Assembly: GCF_003573695.1 (NCBI RefSeq)
Contig: NC_039363.1
Span: 124,355,302 to 124,419,301, forward strand
DNA length: 64,000 nt
Reading direction: 5' to 3'
From: Papaver somniferum
Taxonomy: Eukaryota; Streptophyta; Magnoliopsida; Ranunculales; Papaveraceae
Below the pieces are notes generated by a model. That model was not told the origin of the DNA and ran no database searches. It saw nothing but the letters and a program-made list of their open reading frames with translations. Within the stretch, counting starts at the first letter, position 1; every line of letters begins with the position of its first letter. The position numbers and the translations under genes are program-made. Below, piece after piece: positions 43,427 to 54,111 of the stretch.

Positions 43427-43867
43427 TCAAAGATCATTTTCAATTTCCTCAAAATTTTCAGGATCTTCATCAACAACATGTCGACTAATATCTCGGATTC
43501 TGCACACAGTACGTTGATTATGTTCACAAGCTAAAGCATTAAACTTTAGATTAATATTCCGAGCATACTCCATGTTACCGATTCCAAGTTTAATCAGCTT
43601 CCTTTGGTTACAAATAACAGTTCTTAGTAGTGCTTCCTGTCTATGATGTGTTTCGACAGTACTAAGGAGGACTTGTCGTAGATTGATAATATCAATCTTA
43701 GCATCCAAACTTTTTTGGAATAGGAGATGAGCTATATCTTCCTTTTCATTTTCTTTATCTTCACAACCAGATTTCTTGAAGGTATCATCAAGATTAACCG
43801 TTTCCTTAGAAGTCATTCCACTTAATGCTTTCAGAATTTTGGCTTGAGATCTGGTTTGAAGATACAT
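43427..43867 (-). CDS. Accessory coiled-coil ORF of element O (146 aa)
   Basis: Open frame starting MYLQTRSQAKILKALSGM. The middle is charged and helical (KENEKEDIAHLLFQKSLDAK, then INLRQVLLSTVETHHRQEAL), suggesting a coiled coil; the C-terminus is acidic (EDPENFEEIENDL). No catalytic motif. It lies 3' of where pol should be, on the element's sense strand. SIRE/Maximus elements commonly carry additional 3' ORFs (some env-like), so by position this is an accessory ORF rather than a host gene. No signal peptide or transmembrane helix is seen, so an envelope role is not supported. Confidence 0.4.
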   Translation of the reverse strand: MYLQTRSQAKILKALSGMTSKETVNLDDTFKKSGCEDKENEKEDIAHLLFQKSLDAKIDIINLRQVLLSTVETHHRQEALLRTVICNQRKLIKLGIGNMEYARNINLKFNALACEHNQRTVCRIRDISRHVVDEDPENFEEIENDL

Positions 43868-44585
43868 CCTTTATCATAAGTTCTCGAATAAGATGAGTAC
43901 ATATATTCGGGATGAGTTTAACACATACCAAACATAGGTGTCAGCCTTAAATAAAAATTCTGACCAGATTTGAAAGGATTTTCGCATCTTATGTGTTATA
44001 GAATCACAAATATTCTTTTGAAGAATCAAACTTCTAGATCACGTATCTAAAAATACTTTAGATAAGAAAACTTATCATGTTTACACAAGTTGTTTATTAG
44101 ACATCTTTTCTACACATGAAGACAGATTAAGCATCTTTAGGTAGATTGTGTAAACTCTCTATGTTGAATAAGAGATTATTGACAGGATACAGATTTCCCA
44201 GATATGTGTGCTTCCTTATATCAGTAGATTGGGCATTGTAAAGATGCACATTTCAAAGCAATCAAGCGTTGGGGTGAGGATCTTCCTCACCAAATACCTT
44301 TTGAGGATTTTTTTCCTTCTTATTTTTAGGGATATTATCACGTTCCCTTGTGTGGGTTTTGAATCCATCCTCTTCATTAGAAATATTGCAAGATGCTATA
44401 TCCTAGATTACATCTTGAGCCAAAGATGGTATGTTCCTTGAACTTGAACCCGTGTAATCTTGATCTGCCATTAGACAAATCGCTGATGTCTTTTGCTCAA
44501 GACATTCTAGATGTCCTTTTAAGGTATCCATTCTTTGTTGGAAATGTTTTTCTAAACACTTGTCTAGATATACCTTTCGACAAGT
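43868..44585 (-). other. Decayed spacer between the accessory ORFs of element O
   Basis: Open frames are short on both strands. Traces of helical coding sense on the minus strand (about 44400-44585) suggest the two coiled-coil ORFs were once closer or continuous. Confidence 0.35.
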
Positions 44586-45025
44586 CTATGTAAGAATTTC
44601 TTCAATAAGGATCTTATTCCTTATTTGTGAATGCTCCAGCGATTGACTAAGAATTTCACACTCTGTAGTCTGTTGATGAACTTCGTTGCATAGAGCCAAT
44701 TTTTGTTCCAAATAATCTGCCAGATTATTTTGAAGACTGAGTGTTTCTGGCTTTCGTTCAAAAATTCTTACATTTAATTGAACAATAAGTTCTAGGACAT
44801 CATCTAGACTATCAATGGTTTTTCCCTTTTTTGAATAGTTTTCAATATGTTTGAAAAATCTTTCTAACTTTTTACGAAATTCAGAACTTGGGAAGACTAG
44901 TGAATCTAATCTCTTTTCACATTTGGAAACAGAAGATTTTTCCCTAGAGAATGAAGTCGGATCCAAAACATGTTTCTTGAGTTTCAGATTCATTCTTTTC
45001 TGATCAGGAACCCGAATCTCAATCA
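44586..45025 (-). pseudogene. Coiled-coil ORF fused to LTR by deletion (element O)
   Basis: The open frame runs from 45104, but its first ~26 residues are LTR sequence (up to about 45026). The element-internal part has KLERFFKHIENYSKKGKTID, LDDVLELIVQLNVRIFERK and LSLQNNLADYLEQKLALCNE, typical of long coiled coils. It may be the C-terminal part of an accessory ORF, or a Gag-derived helical region. The LTR-ORF fusion marks the deletion that removed the LTR end, primer site, gag and pol. Confidence 0.4.
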
Positions 45026-47319
45026 AGCACTTGGAACAATTCCTTTGGTTCGTATTCCAAACAGTAAATAAACAAAAAATCTGTTCGGTAACAACTCTTT
45101 TCAAACAACGTGATATGAGTTTGACAAAAGGCTCTTCCGTTTAACCAATAAACTCGTTTGTCGGGTTCTTAGATCAATCTATTTAACAACTACCAAAGTA
45201 ATTATTTAGATTATGCAATCAATACTATGAATCCCAAATAAATGTATTTATGCCGATCTACGCAACTAACCAATCCAAGCTATCAAAAGATAAAACGATT
45301 ATAGTTGGATCCCCATCCGATCAAGTTTTGTGCACACCAAATATTATGAACTCAAATAAAGAATCTTTTTTGTCTTCAAATCTTCTTAGATCTTCAATAA
45401 ACACCTGCACACAAACAACTTGAATCTCTTGTGATCAATCACACACAGAACGGAGTCTGTTAACGATGGATTATCACAAGACGTCTTTAGGTCTACAAAC
45501 AGTCTAAATATCCCCGTCGATACTTCGATCTAGTTTGAGTGAATCTTATATCAGAAGAGAAGATTCTCAAGCATAAACAAATTAGGTGCAGTCAATTTTC
45601 AACAACCATTAGTCAATCAAACCAATCGAAAACTAATAATAAACTGCAATTAAATAGTTCCCACCAACGGTACTCGTAGAGCTTCTAAATCCCTAAGAAG
45701 TCTTTAAAACGAGCGGTCGTAAGAGATTTCGCCTAATTAGGGTACTTTCCTCTCCGGATAGACAGCTCCATTAGTAACAACACAGCTAGGTAGTTTTTCT
45801 TACTCTGAGGATTAGTTTGCTCGTAATAAAAACTTCAATATTTATAGACCAAGGAAGTTTGGACACCAAGGTATTCACAAAACCGAATATTCTCAAAGAT
45901 ATGCAATAAACAAAAAAATCGGTTTTCATAATTCCTGGAAATGCTCTGTCCAAATATTGACTGAAATCTCAGTAGAAAATCTCCAATTAGTAAATGCACA
46001 TTACCAATTTTTACTTTCTAAAGATATGCATTTAATTGCTGGAAATTAAAAGCATATAAAATTAAAAAACTTAATTAAAAGATTCTCAATTTATTTCGAT
46101 CCGGGATTCTCCTTTAGTTAATAAGGAATATCTTTAAACAATAATAAATAAGAATTACTGTACATGTTCAAAGTATGTCGACATCTTTACTTTGTAAATA
46201 CTTTTTCATATTTACAATCTTGGAACCGATTTGCCACACTTCCAAACGAGTTTAGAATTGGTTCATCTGATTTCCAAGAATTATGTGATTGATCAAAAAC
46301 ATTCAATCACCATTCATGGGTTTAACGGTTCTACCAAACACAAGGTTCGGTTATACCTCCAAGTGGATACTAGGATCGGTTACACTAGTTTCCATAGAAT
46401 GACTAACTAAGTACCAGGATCGGTTGCCACTATCTCATGGTATTACTTGTGATCGGTTGCAAAAGTTATAGGATCGGTTTCACCAATTACTAAAACTTGT
46501 TAACCTACTACAAGGATCGATTACACATCTTGTGATTAGTCCCACCAAATACTAGGATCTGTTACCCAATAAATAGGATTGGTCACACCAATTACAAATA
46601 TCGATCATACCATCTCAGGTGATTACTTAAGATTGGTTTCACTAATAAAAGTCATACCGATACATAAGTCAGGCATTGTGAATAGTTTTACCAAGATACA
46701 TAAATAAGTTATGAGTAGTTATACTAAACACACATATTGGTAATCCAAAGATTTGCAATGAATAACAATACCAATAAGCCTAGCGGTTTCCCTTTCGATT
46801 CACAAAACAAGTTTATGAATTGTACTTCCTTTAAACGAATGTAAAACATTGTTTCCTAGGATGAAATCTTCACCCATACCCATACATAATCACAATATAA
46901 TTCGTACAATTATGTCGATGTCTTATATACGAATTTCAAAAGATAGGCGTTATACTTCGTATTATAATTCCTTAATACTACGTCTAACTAGAGTATAATC
47001 ATTCACAGCTTCGCAGTTATGTTTTCAATATAACACGACTTGAAAGATACGTTAGGAATGAAATAGTTCAAGTCAAAATATTACTAACCTCAAGAGGAAG
47101 TATGGTGTCCTCAATGTAGCTCTTTACTTCTTCGTATTCTTCAAGTCATCGAGTAATACTTGTAAGTCTCATATCCTAATAACTTTCTAGCTAACCTATA
47201 CGAGGTTGACTCTAGTTAATAATCAAGCGGCTCTTCAAATGAGTTTTGGTTCACTAAAATATGAAAACCGAACTTCACATATCAATGCTTGGTGGGTTCA
47301 ACCGAGCAATGCTCTAACA
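45026..47319 (-). repeat. Element O 5' LTR, 3' end deleted
   Basis: Start at 47319 as in the 3' LTR; ends at about 45026 inside the LTR (within GCACTTGGAACAATTCC, compare 10193-10209), about 0.6-0.9 kb short. TATA candidate TATAAATA at 45839-45846 (minus). Confidence 0.8.
46365..46620 (-). repeat. Degenerate GATCGGTTACAC array in element O LTR
   Basis: Units such as AGGATCGGTTACACTAG, GGATCGGTTGCCAC, GTGATCGGTTGC and GGATCGGTTTCACC at irregular spacing; the counterpart in the 3' LTR is at about 40670-40930. Confidence 0.6.
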
Positions 47320-47324
47320 GGTTT

Positions 47325-47490
47325 GACTTTCACTACGGTGCGGGCAGATTTTGGGTCAGTGTCAAATTTTATGTCACGACGTACGAGGTACTGTAGATTA
47401 TGAAACATATATAATTTTTAGATGACATGACAAATTTTGAGTCGTGAGACATTATTTTGTTAGTGTTGTATATGCCTTGAATATGGGTAG
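47325..47490. other. Unassigned spacer right of element O
   Basis: Original target DNA of element O continues here (GGTTTGACTTTCACTACGG). No gene or element end recognised. Confidence 0.4.
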
Positions 47491-47860
47491 TGTTATGGTT
47501 GGGGCTTACTCCCTAGAATTGGACTGACAGTCTATTAGCTTATGTCTAACCTAAAAGGCAACATGAGATAAAAAGAAAATCAGATTTCCTTGTAATTGAG
47601 AGAGAGAGAGAGAGAGAGAGAGCGTGTGTGTGTATGGGGCACCAAAAAGGGGGCTAAGATTCTTGAGTGGGGTTTGAATGAATACCTTGTAATCTTGTTT
47701 GATCATAGTGGGATCATTTCGTTGTCTGCGCAAGTGGATGTAGATCATCTTTATTGAACCACTATAAATCCTTGAGTTGTGTGTGTGCTTAATTTACTTT
47801 GATTTCATTTTTATTTTATATCTTGGTTGATTGTGCTAGCTTGAGCCATTCGTTCTCACA
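47491..47860 (+). repeat. Putative 5' LTR of element L
   Basis: TGTTATGGTTGGGG to CGTTCTCACA, ending 3 bases before the primer site. Contains a (GA)n(GT)n microsatellite (about 47601-47634). The start is uncertain because no second LTR remains for comparison. Confidence 0.35.
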
Positions 47861-47863
47861 AAT

Positions 47864-47873
47864 TGGTATCAGA
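47864..47873 (+). promoter_or_regulatory. Primer-binding site of element L
   Basis: TGGTATCAGA, the complement of the 3' end of initiator tRNA-Met used by most Copia elements. Confidence 0.65.
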
Positions 47874-47899
47874 TCTCTGGACAGGAGCGATCTACAATA

Positions 47900-48640
47900 G
47901 AAGCAAGTATGGGATTGAGAAGTTTGATAGAAGGAATGATTTTAATGTATGGAGGCTAAAGATGAGGGTTGTTTTGGTGCAACAAGGTTTAGTGAAAACT
48001 TTTAATGCGAATACGGCTCTAGCAACAACATTGAATGATGAGGTCAAGGAAGAACTCACGGAGAGAGTAAAAGGGTTAATTTTGTTTTTTTTTGAGCAAT
48101 GAGGTCTTGAGAGAAGTTCCGACGGAAACGACTCCGAATAGGATGTGAAACAAGTTTGAAAAGAGGTATATGACTAAATCCATGACTAATAGTCTTTATC
48201 TTAAGAAGAATTATATACTCTTAGATTGCATGAAGGAATGTCTATTATTGATCATATTGATGATTATAATAAAATTCTCTTGGATTTGGCAAACATTGAT
48301 GTGAAAATTAAAAATGAATACCAAGCATTAGGTTTGCTTTTTTCCTCACTATTATCTTATGAGAATTTTGTTGATACTCTAATGTATAGAAAGACTAAAA
48401 TTCCAATGGAAGAAGTTAAAGGAGGCTTTGAACTCAAAAGAGTTAAAGAAGACCGGTATTGATTGTAAAGAGAGTTCGGAGATGGGTTGTTTGTAAGAGG
48501 ATAAACAAAGCAAAATGGTAGTTTAGATAGAAGTAGATGTAAGTCTAAGTTTAAAACTAAATTGGGTAAATTCAAACGCTTTCATTGTAAGCAATAAGGG
48601 CTTTTCAGGAAAGATTTTTCGGAAAGGAAGAATCTTGAGA
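47900..48640 (+). pseudogene. Copia Gag (Tork/Tnt1-like) of element L
   Basis: Sense begins near 47905 with KYGIEKFDRRNDFNVWRLKM, the usual N-terminal signature of Tnt1-type Gag, with no convincing Met in front. It continues with RVVLVQQGLVKTF. A frameshift near 48100 is followed by KRYMTKSMTNSLYLKK and, from 48226, by HEGMSIIDHIDDYNKILLDL and LSYENFVDTLMY (UBN2-like region). The zinc knuckle is decayed (RFHCKQ, stop, GLFRKDFSERKN near 48570-48620; first Cys and His lost). Clearly a pseudogene. Confidence 0.65.
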
Positions 48641-48699
48641 AGAATACAAACCACCTACCACAACAAATGTTGAGAAGAAAGTGATAATGGAACGGTTCT

Positions 48700-48931
48700 T
48701 ATGGTTTAAACCGAAAGTTCGGATTGTGGGTGGATTCTTGACTCGGGTTGTACTTTTCATATGTGTCCTCATGAGAATGGTTTTCTACTTATCAATCTCG
48801 GAAAATTGGATGAGTTCTTATGGGAAACAATGTCACTTGTGAAGTGGTGAGTGTAGCTACAATTCAAATTAAGATGCATGATGGTCTAGTGAAGACTTTA
48901 ACTGAGGTTGTGAATACCAATATTCTGCGGA
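48700..48931 (+). pseudogene. Copia protease fragment of element L
   Basis: Near 48727 the sense reads WILDSGCTFHMCPHENGF, with the D-S-G active site followed by a His/Cys-containing segment typical of Copia proteases. After a frameshift it continues as MHDGLVKTLTEV (about 48868-48909), the usual C-terminal part of this domain. It is cut at about 48931-48934 by the LTR of element M. Confidence 0.65.
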
Positions 48932-48934
48932 GCA

Positions 48935-49819
48935 TGTGTCACGATCTCAGTGGTCGCATACAAGATAACTGTGTAGCCTTCGCTATACAGAGGAATCCAA
49001 GTGACAGAGGATACCTTCGTAGATCTGCTTTATCTCGTCCCGAGAAGGATTCCTCGATGGCTGATATGAAAGAAGTAAAAGCCTAGTCTATGGGGAGGCA
49101 GCCAGCGAAGGGACAGAGGTAGTTGACATATCTAATCAGCATTAAATGCACAAATCTCTTATCTACACGCATAATCAAAGTACGTGGAGAGATATGATGT
49201 AGCGGAACCAGATTGGCAGAGGCTGGCGGTGAACGAAGGTACAATCTGTACTAAGGTTGGTAAGTTACCGAAGGAACGTGGGTTAGCTGAGGTGGCAGAT
49301 TTCGACTGGAGAAAGCACGCGGTGAACGAAGGTACCACCATCTGTACGATAGTTATATCAGGAGACGATGGACCCAGAGGCAGCAAAGATATACCTGAAG
49401 CAGAAGGGGATATAAATACCAAGCCTCACCAACAAACTAAGGGAATTCAATTCTTAGGAGGAGAAGATCTAGTCTTAAGCTTATACCTCTTTAATGTTTA
49501 GAACTTAAGTAATGACTTCAACTTGAGTTCTCTCTATTACTTTGGAAAGCATCTAAGATATTTTGTAACCACTACAACTTAATACAAACAAATCACTTGT
49601 TACCCCGTGGACGTAGACGAAAGTCGAACCACGTAATATCTTGTGGCTCGTGATAACTTAGTAGCATTTATTTTACATTAGTGTTCTTAGTTATTCTTGT
49701 GATCTTCGATATCTTTTATTACTTAGCATCATTAGTTCAACTGAGGCATCGATACTACTTAGTATCTGATTCTCCGAACTGTATACATTACGTAGACTAC
49801 GGGAAAACGAGTAGTCACA
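48935..49819 (+). repeat. 5' LTR of element M (~885 bp)
   Basis: Starts TGTGTCACGATCTC (or TGTCACG two bases on) and ends GAGTAGTCACA before the primer site. An internal repeat of GCGGTGAACGAAGGTAC lies at about 49224 and 49319. Single copy, so the ends are inferred. Confidence 0.6.
49411..49418 (+). promoter_or_regulatory. TATA box of element M LTR
   Basis: TATAAATA, about 475 bp into the LTR; transcription would start some 30 bp downstream. Confidence 0.5.
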
Positions 49820-49822
49820 GTT

Positions 49823-49835
49823 TGGCGCTAGAAGG
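49823..49835 (+). promoter_or_regulatory. Primer-binding site of element M
   Basis: TGGCGCTAGAAGG, the form commonly seen right after Tat-lineage LTRs. Confidence 0.55.
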
Positions 49836-50148
49836 TTTTGCTCACCGGCTTGAGTTTTTATATTCCGTCATTTATTTTACTTACACATCTTCTTTAAGAT
49901 ATCTGAGTTCGACAACAATGGATCTCACTTTCTAGTGATTGGTTCGTCCATTGTTCTCGCAAGTTCTCTGAGTTCATATCCTCTAAAGACTAGCAATCTC
50001 ATAGATCTATAAAAGTTTTCACAAAAACACACTCACAAAACGCTTATTCCTGCCGTCTCAAGCAAACCAAATAACCGAAGCAGAGGGCGGACAAAGAGAA
50101 ATAGCAAGAAGAACAACTTCTACCAAGACGCTTATTCCTGCTGAAGGG
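49836..50148 (+). other. Leader of element M
   Basis: Noncoding between primer site and gag start. A short repeat, ACGCTTATTCCTGC(C/T)G, occurs at about 50040 and 50128. Nothing else seen. Confidence 0.5.
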
Positions 50149-51830
50149 ATGGGGAAAACATCGGGAGCACAACCACTTTACGTCATGCCATTACCGGAGC
50201 ATCCCAATGTCACGCAGCCACCTGCGGCCAACGCAGGGTTACCCAGAACCCTAGTTCCTACGGGACGAGGGTTGGGAAACCTAATTCCAATACAGATAAA
50301 TCCAGACGCACTGGTCATAGAAGAAGGAGTGGATAACTCTGAGGATCCGGCCGACAACACTCCTCGGGGTGCTGGAATGCACAACGAAGAACAAATGGCA
50401 GTACAAGTAGCAGCTTTACTACTACGAAACAAGGAACACGAGGATGCCATGCACGTGATGACTCGGGAGAACCAGAACCTAAAAGATATGATGGATGTGC
50501 AGATCGAAGGTTCCCAAACTCACCCCCCGTTAAAGAGGCGTGATAACGGAGCTATCTCAGGAAGACGAAGGGTGGATCTTAACCCAACAAAGACTAACCC
50601 ACCTAAGGGGACTAGGAGAACGCACCACGATCCAGACGAAACAGATTCAACCTACAATCCCTATCAATCCTACTATGATGATGCATTTTCCAGAGATGCT
50701 CACCATGTGAACATGGTTATGGAGAAAATGGAGAAGATGCGGAAAGAAATACAAGAGCTGAAAACCGGCCATGCAGGCGCAAGGCTAGAAGAAGTGCTCC
50801 ACGAAGCGACAACATCTCCGTTGTCACTACACATTTTGAGGGACCCTATCCCTGCGAAATTCCCAGTACCTGTGTTTCAGACCTACAATGGTACCTCTGA
50901 TCCCGCATCCCACCTACGATTCTACACTCGTGTCCTTGCCCATTGGAAAAGAGATGAAGAAGTACTTTGTAGGTATTTTCCTACAAGCTTGACAGGATCA
51001 GCATTGGCATGGCACGACAACTTACCAGCAAACTCAATTGACTCCTTTGAGCAATTGTCTACGGTATTCTTGGAGACATACATGTACAACAAATCAACGA
51101 AGGCAGGGTTAGATAGGCTATTTTCTTTAGCTATCGGACTCGGGAAATATTGATGCAGTACACAGACATATGGCAGAAGACGTGTCAAGCAATCGAAAAA
51201 GTCAATCCATAAATTAGAATTAATTGCTATAAGTACGGAATTGATAGAACCTCAGCTATCTTCGTGGATCTTCACAACAAAGCCCTTGATTCTGAAGGCG
51301 AGCTCAGGGTTGTCCAAGACCGCTACATCATACTTGAAGAAATCCAAAAGGACAACCCCAAGGCACAATCAAAGACAACAACAGCTCCACAACGAACCAA
51401 CTCTCTGGAGCCAATTATGGAGATATCTAAGAGGCAAAACGAGACCGGGAGCAGAACCAGTTCTCGAGACAAAATATCAAAATATGGAGATGGCAAAGAC
51501 AGAGGAAAAGGAAGAAACGAGTTTGTAGATAAGATCTACACAAACCTAAATACCACATTCTCCCACATCCTAAGCAAGGAAGGAGGGAAGACGGGATTTC
51601 CTTACTCTAACACTAGAGGAAAGCAACTATGGAAGACGAATGAGGCTAAGGAGTACTACGAGTACCATCAGTACTATGGCCATACAACTGATACATGCTA
51701 TCACCTAAGGAACACAATTCAGAGATTCATAGACGAAGGAAAATTCATGGAGTACGTACAGATACAACCAGCGGAAACTGAGGTGGCCCCGAAGAAAAGG
51801 GTAGAACTACCTCAGGACGGAAAATACATC
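50149..51830 (+). pseudogene. Gag of element M (Tat-like)
   Basis: A true ATG at 50149 opens 334 residues. The N-terminal 200 residues are proline- and charge-rich with a coiled-coil-like segment (MVMEKMEKMRKEIQELK, about residues 189-205). The Gag core follows: PIPAKFPVPVFQTYNGTSDP, HLRFYTRVLAHWKRDE and CRYFPTSLTGSALAWHDNLP. A frameshift near 51140 moves the sense to another frame that continues with MQYTDIWQKTCQAIEKV, past a stop, into the frame 51264-52229. A Tat-type knuckle relic, YYEYHQYYGHTTDTC (about 51654-51698), has its first Cys positions changed to Tyr. Confidence 0.65.
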
Positions 51831-51839
51831 AACATGATC

Positions 51840-52620
51840 ACCTTCTCCAGCGGAGGTCAAGAAGAACTGCTTGAAGACATCCTCAAGTTAGCTCGAAACA
51901 AAAGAAAGCTAGAAACCCACGAGGTGTTCAAGCTAAGCGGACCACCTACTAGCACTTGGGAAGAATGGATGGCCACCCCATTAACATTCTCAGCAAAAGA
52001 CGTCAATCAGGAGGTCGAGATGCACAACGATCCACTTGTGATCACTCTTCCAATACACGGATGGAACGTTACGAAGGTCCTCGTTGACGTGGGAAACTCG
52101 TTAAATGTATTGTTTTACGAACCCTACCTACGCATGGGTTTGACAGCGGAGCAGATGGATTCTTCCACTTGCACAATATACGGTTTCAATGGAGCAGTCT
52201 CTAGGCCAAGAAGAGAACTTGTCTTGTAGGTACGTGCAGGACCCTTAGTAACCAATACAAGGTTCTGTGTGGTGAAAGCACCTTCGCCCTACAATGTAAT
52301 CATGGGAATACTATGGGTCCATAGATTACGAGGAACAACTTCGACATATCATCAGTACCTTTGATTCCCTATACCCGTGGGTGAAATGGAAATCAAAGGT
52401 GACCAGCAAGACGCAAGGCTATGCAATCTAGCAGAGGTTAGACTCAACGAAGAAACAATTGCTGCCCAGCAGCACGAAAGAAAAAGACGAAAGGCAAACA
52501 CCAAAGAAGTGAAGGACGGATCCTTCTTAGTACCCGAAGCCATCTCAGTTCCATAGACAAGCACCTCCGCCACTCCAGGGGCGAACGTCTTTGCCAAATG
52601 AAAATTACAGAAAAGAACTC
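51840..52620 (+). pseudogene. Aspartic protease region of element M
   Basis: Within the frame 51264-52229 the domain starts at about LTFSAKDVNQEVEMHND; the active-site strand is VLVDVGNSLNVLFYEPYLRM, where Tat elements usually have D-G/T-G-S. It is followed by TIYGFNGAVSRPRREL. A stop at 52227 is read over by the next part (VKAPSPYNVIMG). The linker to RT (52380-52600) is lysine- and glutamate-rich and contains further stops. Altered active site and stops imply loss of function. Confidence 0.6.
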
Positions 52621-52652
52621 CTCAACGTCCTCAGAAACAAACCTTCTCACCG

Positions 52653-53540
52653 GTGGAACCAACAAAGAAAATCAACATCGGAACAGAGGCGGAGCCAAAA
52701 TTTATCAACATCGGAACTTTACTTGAAGAGGAAGAGGAGATGCAACTACAAAGGCCACTAAGGGACTACACAGATGTCTTTGCATGGTCAATCGAAGACA
52801 TGCCTGGAATTGACCCGAATTTGGTGTCCCACCACCTTCGGCTCAAACCAGAAATACCACCATTCAAGCAACGGATTCGTAAGGTGGCATACATCTACCA
52901 AGAAGCGGTAGAAAAGGAATTACAAAAGCTATTAACCGCAGGGATCATACGAGAAGTCAAGTATCCCACGTGGATATCCAACATGGTGATTGTTCCCAAG
53001 AAGAACGGAGGCGTACGCATTTGCATCGAATTTAGCAATATCAACAAAGCGTGCCCCAAAGGCAGCTACCTGCTGCCAAACATTGACCAACTAGTCAATG
53101 CAACCGAAGGTCACCAGAGGCTATCCTTTATGAATGGATACTCAGGTTACAACCAAATCTCCCTTGCAGAAGAAGGCCAGGAGCATACTACGTTCTTTAC
53201 CCCACGAGGCTTTTATTGTTATACAAGGATGCCTTTTTGACTAAAGAACGCTGGGGAAACACACCAACGATTGGTAGACAAGAGCTTTAAGACTTGGATA
53301 GGTAAGATAGCGGAGGTATACGTGGACGATATGCTTGTCAAAAGCAAAGAGGCGAAAAACCACCTATCATATCTAAAGGAAATATTCGAAGCCATGAGAA
53401 ACTTTCACATGAAGGTAAACCCGGAGAAACGCACATTCGGAGTAACCTCAAGAAAATTCGTGGGATATTTGGTAACTAAGCGAGGAATAGAAGTAGACCC
53501 CGAAAGGGTCAGAGCAATAATGGAAATTCCATCTCCATAA
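52653..53540 (+). pseudogene. Reverse transcriptase of element M (Tat-like)
   Basis: First part 52653-53240: EDMPGIDPNLVSHHL, PFKQRIRKVAY, REVKYPTWISNMVIVPKKNG, NKACPKGSYLLPNIDQLV and FMNGYSGYNQISL, where the first catalytic Asp of the usual FMDAYSGYNQ is Asn. A stop or frame break occurs at 53238-53270. The second part, 53271-53540, holds YVDDMLVKS with the two catalytic Asp, then FGVTSRKFVGYLVTKRGIEV. A stop follows at 53538. RT copies element RNA; this one is inactive. Confidence 0.7.
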
Positions 53541-54060
53541 ACACTAAAAGGATTACAAAAGCTAAATGGAATCTTAGCTTCCATGGGAAGATTCATAGCA
53601 ATATCATCGGATAAATGCAAAGCATTTTTCGATACACTACGGAGGTGGGAGATATTCGTAGATGGCTCCTCCAATGGAGAGGGCGCAGGCATAAGGATTG
53701 TAATAACAACCCCTATCAAAGACCGACTCATATATGCGTTCAGGTTAGAATTCAAACAATACACTAATAAAATCACATAATACGAGGCGGTTATACATGG
53801 TCTACGCTTGGCACGGGAGCTAGGCCTATCAGATGTTCGTTTGACTAGTGACTCACAGTTAGTCATTAGACAAATCGAGCTCAAATATCAAACTTTGGAT
53901 AGTACTATCTTCGTACCTAAAGTTAGCACAAGAGCATGCGCCAAACATCAACAACGTTACATTCAGACATGTCTGTCGAAAAGATAACAGACACGTATAT
54001 GCCTTAGCATTCATATCATCGATGCTAAGGGACAAAAATACCACCTCCGTGCAAATAGGA
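53541..54060 (+). pseudogene. Archaeal-type RNase H of element M
   Basis: After a short connection (LQKLNGILASMGRFIAISSD) the sense jumps to WEIFVDGSSNGEGAGI, with YEAVIHGLRLARELGL and LTSDSQLVIRQIE following. These supply the Asp, Glu and Asp of an RNase H of the additional 'aRNH' kind characteristic of Tat elements. The Ty3-type RNase H that normally precedes it is missing, implying an internal deletion of some 200 codons near 53635. Stops at 53778 and beyond. Confidence 0.65.
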
Positions 54061-54111
54061 AGGATGTACGAGCCTTCGATAGAGGGACCAATCTCATAAG
54101 CTGAGGAGGCT

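Larger units (their letters stand above)
9643..47319 (-). mobile_element. Element O: SIRE/Maximus-like Copia retrotransposon hosting the nest
   Basis: The element starts at 47319 on the minus strand (TGTTAGAGCATTGCTCGG) and ends at 9643 (...CTCGTCTTTTCA). Its target duplication GGTTT is exact at 9638-9642 and 47320-47324. Order: 5' LTR (truncated, 45026-47319), residual internal region (41640-45025), 3' LTR (41639 down to 39878, resuming 11035-9643 across the inserted element K). Gag, protease, integrase, RT and RNase H are all missing; a deletion joins the LTR interior to the 3' accessory region at about 45025. Family placement rests on the long LTR (~3.15 kb), the accessory coiled-coil ORFs and several AAGGGGGAG-like tracts upstream of the 3' LTR. 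Confidence 0.8.

Noticed and set aside
43427..43867. Envelope-like protein in element O
   Set aside because: No signal peptide, furin-like site or membrane helix is visible; only coiled-coil character.
43427..45025. Coiled-coil ORFs as host genes
   Set aside because: They lie inside element O between its accessory region and PPT, one is fused to LTR sequence, and no introns or promoter context typical of a gene are visible.
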